Assembly (NCBI GenBank): GCA_051155755.1 | Contig: DAXETY010000004.1 | Location: 1 to 28,046, forward strand | Source: DAXETY01 sp051155755 | Lineage (GTDB): Bacteria > Desulfobacterota > Desulfobacteria > Desulfobacterales > SG8-13 | DNA length: 28,046 bases | Direction: 5' to 3' | Part shown: piece after piece, positions 23,834-28,046 of the stretch | Position numbering within the stretch: the stretch's first letter is position 1 | How the letters are laid out: each line of letters starts with the position of its first letter | Made by a program: the position numbers and the translations under genes | The notes under the pieces: model-generated | Database searches by the model: none | What the model was told of the DNA's origin: nothing | Seen by the model: only the letters and a program-made list of their open reading frames with translations

Positions 23834-23916
23834 AATAGCTGATAGGTGATAGTTCATAGGTTGTAGCTCATAGCTCATAGCTCATAGGTTGTAGCTCATA
23901 GTAGATAGCTCATAGA
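23834..23916. repeat. Tandem repeat A: AGCTCAT-based, period 7 and 28
   Basis: Three perfect AGCTCAT copies run 23865-23885. The 20-mer TCATAGGTTGTAGCTCATAG occurs at 23854-23873 and again at 23882-23901, exactly 28 bases (four periods) apart. Flanking bases are degenerate copies of the same ATAG-rich unit. It starts directly behind the rseP stop. Confidence 0.85.
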
Positions 23917-23954
23917 TGAAAGCGTAAAGATGAAAGCGCAAAGCAAAAGCGAAA
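23915..23954. repeat. Tandem repeat B: period 14
   Basis: GATGAAAGCGTAAA (23915-23928) is followed by GATGAAAGCGCAAA (23929-23942) and a shortened third copy ending in AAAAGCGAAA (to 23954). It overlaps the end of repeat A by a couple of bases. Confidence 0.8.
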
Positions 23955-23986
23955 TGCCTAAAATTATAAATGCCTAAAATTAAAAA
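23955..23986. repeat. Tandem repeat C: period 16
   Basis: TGCCTAAAATTATAAA (23955-23970) and TGCCTAAAATTAAAAA (23971-23986) are adjacent copies with one difference, directly joined to repeat B. Confidence 0.8.
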
Positions 23987-24043
23987 TAAAAAGCGATATA
24001 AAACCTCAGCGCTGCTGGACGTTGGAAAACGAGATCGGTTTTT

Positions 24044-24075
24044 TCGCCGTCTCGCCGGTTCGCCTTTTCGCCGAT
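24044..24075. repeat. Tandem repeat D: TCGCC, period 8
   Basis: TCGCC occurs at 24044, 24052, 24060 and 24068, exactly every eight bases, with three variable bases between copies. Confidence 0.7.
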
Positions 24076-24106
24076 TCAAGGGCGAAGTCCGCACCGCACG
24101 CCGCTG

Positions 24107-24133
24107 ACCAATTAAACCAATGAAACCAATCAA
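24107..24133. repeat. Tandem repeat E: ACCAATNAA, period 9
   Basis: Three adjacent copies (24107-24115, 24116-24124, 24125-24133) differ only at the seventh base (T, G, C). They end 15 bases before the purL start codon. Confidence 0.85.
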
Positions 24134-24148
24134 ACTCGAGCTCTTACC

Positions 24149-27145
24149 ATGCCCCACCGACTTGAAATCGCCCTCAAACCGCACATGATCGACGCCGAAG
24201 GCGAAGGCATCCGGCACAAGGCCCGGGAGTATTTCGGCATCCAGCTCGACCAGGTTCGCTGCATTCACGTTCTGATACTCGATGTCGATCTCGATGCCGA
24301 ACAGCTGGCCGAGATTCAAACCGAGATTTTCACCAACCCGGTGACCCAGGTTTCCTCCTATGCGCCGCTTCCCATTGACTTCGACTGGGTGATCTGGGTG
24401 GGCTATCGGCCCGGGGTGCGCGACAATCCCGGTGCCACCGCCGTGGAAGCCATCGAAGATCTGCTCGGCATCCGGCTGGCTGAAGGCCGATCGGTTTATA
24501 CCTCCAAACGCTACTGTCTGAAAGGTGCCGGACTGGATGCCGATGCGGCCGACCGCATCGCCGGACAGCTGCTGGCCAACGACATCATTCAGCAGTGGCA
24601 GGTTTTTTCCAGCGAGCAGTGGGATCCATCCGAGGGCATCGGCATCGTGATCCCGAAAGTGCGGTTGAACCACACGCCGACGGTGACCACCATCCCCATC
24701 GAAAGCGATGCCACGCTCAAAACCGTCAGCGATCAGCGCAACCTGGCCCTGAACCCCAACGACATTCCGGTCATTCGCGCCTATTTTCTGACCCCCGAGG
24801 TGCTGGCGGCAAGAGCCGACCAGGGCCTCAGCGATCCCACCGACGTGGAGTTGGAGTACATCTCCCAGGCCCGCAGCGATCACTGCAATCACAACACGTT
24901 CCGCGGCCGCTTTGTCTATACCGATGCCGACACGGGTCAAGTCGAAGAGATCGACAACCTGTTTCGAACTTTCATCGAAACCCCCACCCTGGAGTTGCAG
25001 CGGCGCAAGCCCTGGGTGATTTCGGTGCTCTGGGACAATGCCGGCGCCGGCCGTTTCGATGACGATCATTATTACGTGATCACCGGTGAAACCCACAACT
25101 CGCCTTCGAATATGGAGGCTTACGGCGGCGCCATTACCGGCATCGTGGGCGTGTACCGCGATCCCCTCGGCACCGGCAAGGGATCGAAGCTGGTCATGGG
25201 CGGGTTCGGATTTTGCGTGGCTTCCAGGGACTACCGCGGCGACCTCAAGCCCCACCTTCATCCACGCCGTCTGCTCGACGGGGTGATCGAGGGGGTTCGC
25301 GACGGGGGCAACAAGTCCGGCATTCCCACCACCTGCGGTCAGTTGCTGTTTCACCCGGGTTACCTCGGAAAATGCCTGGTGTTTGTTACCGCAGTGGGCA
25401 TCATGCCCGCCCGCATCGCCGGACAGCCGTCCGAGCAGAAGCGAACTACGGCCGGAGAGCTGATCCTGATGTGCGGCGGCCGGGTCGGCAAAGACGGGAT
25501 TCACGGTGTCACGGCGTCTTCGGAAACCTATTCGGCCCACACCCCCGCCGGGCACGTCCAAATCGGCGACCCTTACACCCAGAAGAAAATGCACGATTTC
25601 CTGCTGGAAGCCCGGGACGAGGGACTGGTGCAGTTCATTACCGACAACGGTGGCGGCGGCCTGTCGTCTTCGGTGGGCGAGTCGGCCCGCTTTTCCAACG
25701 GCGCCCGGGTGGAATTGGACCAGGTGCCGCTCAAATACGAAGGTCTCGATCAATGGGAGATCTGGGTGTCTGAATCCCAGGAACGGATGACCGTCGCCGT
25801 GCGCCCCGAAGATCTGGATCGATTTATGCAGCTGTCGCGCAAACATGCCGTTGAGAGTACCGTCATCGGCCGGTATACCGACAGCGGCAAGCTGCATATT
25901 ACCTACGACGGGCAAACCTGTGCCTATGTCGACCTGGATTTGCTGACGGCGGGGTTTCCGCAGTGGCAATTCGAAGCCCGCTGGCGCTCGCCGGAAAGCC
26001 GGGGACTGGCCGAGCCGGCTCTGCGTCCGCCCGGCGACTACAATACACTGCTTTTGGATTTGCTGGGACGGCCCAACATCTGTTCGCGCGAATGGATATA
26101 CCGCCAGTACGATCACGAGGTCCAGGGCGGCAGTGTCGTCAAGCCGCTGGTCGGAATCGAACGGGACGTGCCCGGCGATGCCGCGGTGATTCGCCCCCGG
26201 CTCGACTCCAACCGCGGCCTGGCCATGGCTCAGGCGCTCAATCCGGCCTACTCGGCCATCGATGCCTACCACATGACCGCCTGCACCATCGACGAGGCGG
26301 TGCGCCGGCTGATCGCCGTCGGCGGCGACCCGGATCACATCGGCGGCGTGGACAATTTCTGCTGGCCGAACATCCAGCACCATCCCCGCATCAATCCGGA
26401 CGGCGATTTCAAGGCGGCCCAGCTGGTGCGGGCTTGCCGGGCCTTGCGCGATATGTGCCTGGCCTATGAGGTGCCGCTGCTTTCCGGCAAAGACAGCATG
26501 TATGTCGACGGCAACCTGCCGGGGCGTTACGGTGAAATTCACAAGGTCTCTGCGCCGGAAACGCTGCAGTTTACCAGCATCGGTGTGCTGGAAGACGTCG
26601 AGCGCTGCACGACACTGGATGCCAAGGTTCCGGGGGACCTGGTCTACGTGCTCGGTCTGACCCGCAACGAATTGGGCGCCTCTGAGTACTACGAGCTTTT
26701 CGGCTATACGGGCCGCAATGTTCCCCGGGTGGTTCCGGAGGCGTTTCTGCCCCTGTATCGACAGCTGGCAAGCGCCATTGCCGCCGAATGCACCGCCTCG
26801 GTGCACGGCGTCTATCGCGGCGGCCTGGGCGTGCACCTGGCACTGACGGCCATGGCCGGGGGCCTCGGGATGAAGGTCCACCTGGACCGGGTGCCGGCGG
26901 AAGGCCTGGAATCGGATGATGCGGTGCTGTTTTCCGAATCCCAGGGACGGTTTGTCGTCACCGTCGCTCCGGATCGTTGCGAGACCTTCGAGCGGTTCTT
27001 CCGGGGGTTTGCCTGCGAGCGCATCGGTGCCGTGACCGGTGACGGACGTTTCGAGGTCTTCGGGCGCGATGGAGCACGCAGCATCGCGTTGTCCCTATCG
27101 GAGATGAAATTGGCCTGGAAAACGCCCTTCGGACACCTGGTATAG
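24149..27145 (+). CDS. purL: Phosphoribosylformylglycinamidine synthase, PurS-PurS-PurL fusion
   Basis: 998 residues, catalysing the ATP- and glutamine-dependent step from FGAR to FGAM in purine synthesis. Residues about 1-80 (LEIALKPHMIDAEGEGIRHK ... TNPVTQVSSY) and about 85-168 (WVIWVGYRPGVRDNPGATAV ... LANDIIQQWQVF) both resemble PurS, so two PurS-like units precede the catalytic part. The PurL core shows SQARSDHCNHNTFRG, ITGETHNSPSNMEAYGGAIT, TDNGGGGLSSSVGESARF, then the second half with VGGDPDHIGGVDNFCWP and LSGKDSMY. No glutamine amidotransferase domain is attached; purQ follows. This lies between small PurL with separate PurS and the 1300-residue all-in-one enzyme. ATG 24149 has a weak ribosome site. 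Confidence 0.95.
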   Translation: MPHRLEIALKPHMIDAEGEGIRHKAREYFGIQLDQVRCIHVLILDVDLDAEQLAEIQTEIFTNPVTQVSSYAPLPIDFDWVIWVGYRPGVRDNPGATAVEAIEDLLGIRLAEGRSVYTSKRYCLKGAGLDADAADRIAGQLLANDIIQQWQVFSSEQWDPSEGIGIVIPKVRLNHTPTVTTIPIESDATLKTVSDQRNLALNPNDIPVIRAYFLTPEVLAARADQGLSDPTDVELEYISQARSDHCNHNTFRGRFVYTDADTGQVEEIDNLFRTFIETPTLELQRRKPWVISVLWDNAGAGRFDDDHYYVITGETHNSPSNMEAYGGAITGIVGVYRDPLGTGKGSKLVMGGFGFCVASRDYRGDLKPHLHPRRLLDGVIEGVRDGGNKSGIPTTCGQLLFHPGYLGKCLVFVTAVGIMPARIAGQPSEQKRTTAGELILMCGGRVGKDGIHGVTASSETYSAHTPAGHVQIGDPYTQKKMHDFLLEARDEGLVQFITDNGGGGLSSSVGESARFSNGARVELDQVPLKYEGLDQWEIWVSESQERMTVAVRPEDLDRFMQLSRKHAVESTVIGRYTDSGKLHITYDGQTCAYVDLDLLTAGFPQWQFEARWRSPESRGLAEPALRPPGDYNTLLLDLLGRPNICSREWIYRQYDHEVQGGSVVKPLVGIERDVPGDAAVIRPRLDSNRGLAMAQALNPAYSAIDAYHMTACTIDEAVRRLIAVGGDPDHIGGVDNFCWPNIQHHPRINPDGDFKAAQLVRACRALRDMCLAYEVPLLSGKDSMYVDGNLPGRYGEIHKVSAPETLQFTSIGVLEDVERCTTLDAKVPGDLVYVLGLTRNELGASEYYELFGYTGRNVPRVVPEAFLPLYRQLASAIAAECTASVHGVYRGGLGVHLALTAMAGGLGMKVHLDRVPAEGLESDDAVLFSESQGRFVVTVAPDRCETFERFFRGFACERIGAVTGDGRFEVFGRDGARSIALSLSEMKLAWKTPFGHLV

Positions 27146-27185
27146 ATGGTTCGCCCATTTGTGCGTGCTCAGGATGGGGGAAAAA

Positions 27186-27204
27186 TTGGTTCACCTTCAA
27201 CCAA
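27186..27204 (+). other. Small hairpin in the purL-purQ spacer
   Basis: TTGGTT 27186-27191 and AACCAA 27199-27204 pair around a seven-base loop, followed by CCGTTTTCG. It is too weak for a sure terminator but might tune expression of purQ. Confidence 0.3.
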
Positions 27205-27242
27205 CCGTTTTCGAGATTCAAAATTTGGGGAGTCGATGAATC

Positions 27243-28046
27243 ATGGCGGCAGTCAAAGCGCTGGTGCTCACCGGATACGGACTCAACTGCGATTATGAAA
27301 CCGCGCATGCCCTCGACCTGGCCGGTGCCTCGACCGAGCGGGTGCACATCAACACGCTGATCGAGGGCGGCAAGCGACTGTCGGATTATCGCATCCTGGC
27401 TTTCGGCGGTGGATTCAGCTGGGCGGACGACCACGGTGCCGGCGTAATCCAGGCCGTGCGCCTGAAAACCAATATCGGCGACCAACTGCTGCATTTCATC
27501 GAAGGCGGCAACCTGGTGATCGGCATCTGCAACGGATTCCAGGCGCTGGTCAATCTCGGACTGCTGCCCGGTTTTGACGGCGATTACCGCACCCGTTCGG
27601 TGGCAATGACCTACAACGACTGCGGCAACTTTCGGGACGACTGGGTCAGCCTGACCGTCGATCCGGCGTCCCCCTGCGTGTTCACCCGCGGCATCCGGCA
27701 GATCGAATTGCCGGTGCGGCACGGCGAAGGAAAATTCTATGCCGACCCGGCCGTTATCGCAAAACTCATCGATGAAAAGCAGGTGGTCATGCGATATGCC
27801 GATGCCGACGGTACTGCGGCCGAGGGCCGTTTTCCCCAGAATCCCAATGGTTCGATTTTCGACATTGCCGGCATCTGCGATCCCACCGGACGTGTTTTCG
27901 GATTGATGCCCCACCCGGAAGCCTATCACCATTTCACCAACCATCCCCTTTGGACCCTCCGCAAGGCCCTGCAAAAGCGGGAAAAAGACATAGACGCCGC
28001 CCCCGAAGTTACTGGAGTCGAAGTGTTTCGTAATGCAGTTGACTAC
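27243..28046 (+). CDS. purQ: Phosphoribosylformylglycinamidine synthase, glutaminase subunit PurQ (3' end outside window)
   Basis: 268 residues are visible without a stop codon; the gene runs off the right edge. It is a class I glutamine amidotransferase that supplies ammonia to PurL. N-terminal VLTGYGLNCDYETAHALDLA and FGGGFSWADDHGAG precede the nucleophile cysteine in VIGICNGFQALVNLGLLPG; VRHGEGKFYAD and the His/Glu pair in GLMPHPEAYHHF complete the triad. GGGGAG is about ten bases before ATG 27243. The visible length nearly equals a full PurQ, so the end is probably close. The 97-bp gap behind purL suggests one operon. Confidence 0.95.
   Translation, partial: MAAVKALVLTGYGLNCDYETAHALDLAGASTERVHINTLIEGGKRLSDYRILAFGGGFSWADDHGAGVIQAVRLKTNIGDQLLHFIEGGNLVIGICNGFQALVNLGLLPGFDGDYRTRSVAMTYNDCGNFRDDWVSLTVDPASPCVFTRGIRQIELPVRHGEGKFYADPAVIAKLIDEKQVVMRYADADGTAAEGRFPQNPNGSIFDIAGICDPTGRVFGLMPHPEAYHHFTNHPLWTLRKALQKREKDIDAAPEVTGVEVFRNAVDY

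Noticed and set aside
23834..24133. Possible CRISPR array
   Set aside because: Units are 7 to 16 bases, adjoin directly, differ from block to block, and there are no spacers of regular length.
23882..26881. A 999-residue minus-strand open frame antisense to purL
   Set aside because: It has no motif, runs from the tandem-repeat spacer into purL, and purL itself is certain.

Overview
The window is a GC-rich bacterial chromosome segment, most likely from a Desulfobacterota (deltaproteobacterial) genome near the Desulfobacterales. This is inferred from the gene order (rho-rpmE-prfA-prmC, then rpsB-tsf-pyrH-frr-uppS-cdsA-dxr-rseP, then purL-purQ), the PurS/PurS/PurL fusion, the VPLPA-type exosortase sorting tail and the long lysine/arginine-rich S21. 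I see no transposase, phage gene, integrase, CRISPR array or rRNA.

Left region (1-7973), accessory. It holds the 3' end of a probable AEC-family permease, a spacer with three alternating palindromic REP-like units, two nucleotide-sugar epimerases and an alpha/beta hydrolase. Then comes a 1225-residue secreted protein (calcineurin-like phosphoesterase, 5'-nucleotidase C-terminal domain, choice-of-anchor I propeller, dockerin-like tail). Directly behind it is a small exported protein with a cohesin-like body and a VPLPA-CTERM anchor. This last pair looks like a two-component surface attachment system and is the most interesting part of the window. A B12-box-like motif lies in the leader of the large gene.

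Middle region (7996-12217), mostly on the minus strand. It contains a bidirectional terminator, tRNA-Arg(CCG) with encoded CCA, folC and rpsU (TTG start, with its own terminator lying against the folC start codon). A divergent promoter region leads to adk on the plus strand, and a class II CCA-type nucleotidyltransferase converges on adk.

Right region (12218-28046), plus strand, housekeeping. It covers transcription termination (rho), ribosomal proteins and translation factors (rpmE, prfA, prmC, rpsB, tsf, frr), UMP kinase, and lipid-carrier, phospholipid and isoprenoid genes (uppS, cdsA, dxr). The rseP protease follows, then the purine genes purL (with two PurS-like domains fused at its N-terminus) and purQ, which runs off the right edge. 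Genes within each block lie close together or overlap.

Three spacers in this block carry unexplained repeat structure. pyrH-frr has a 16-bp perfect inverted repeat beside a 100-bp imperfect palindrome. dxr-rseP has nested inverted repeats around two hairpins. rseP-purL is a mosaic of five unrelated short-period tandem repeats. Everything was read by eye; no database search or folding program was run.
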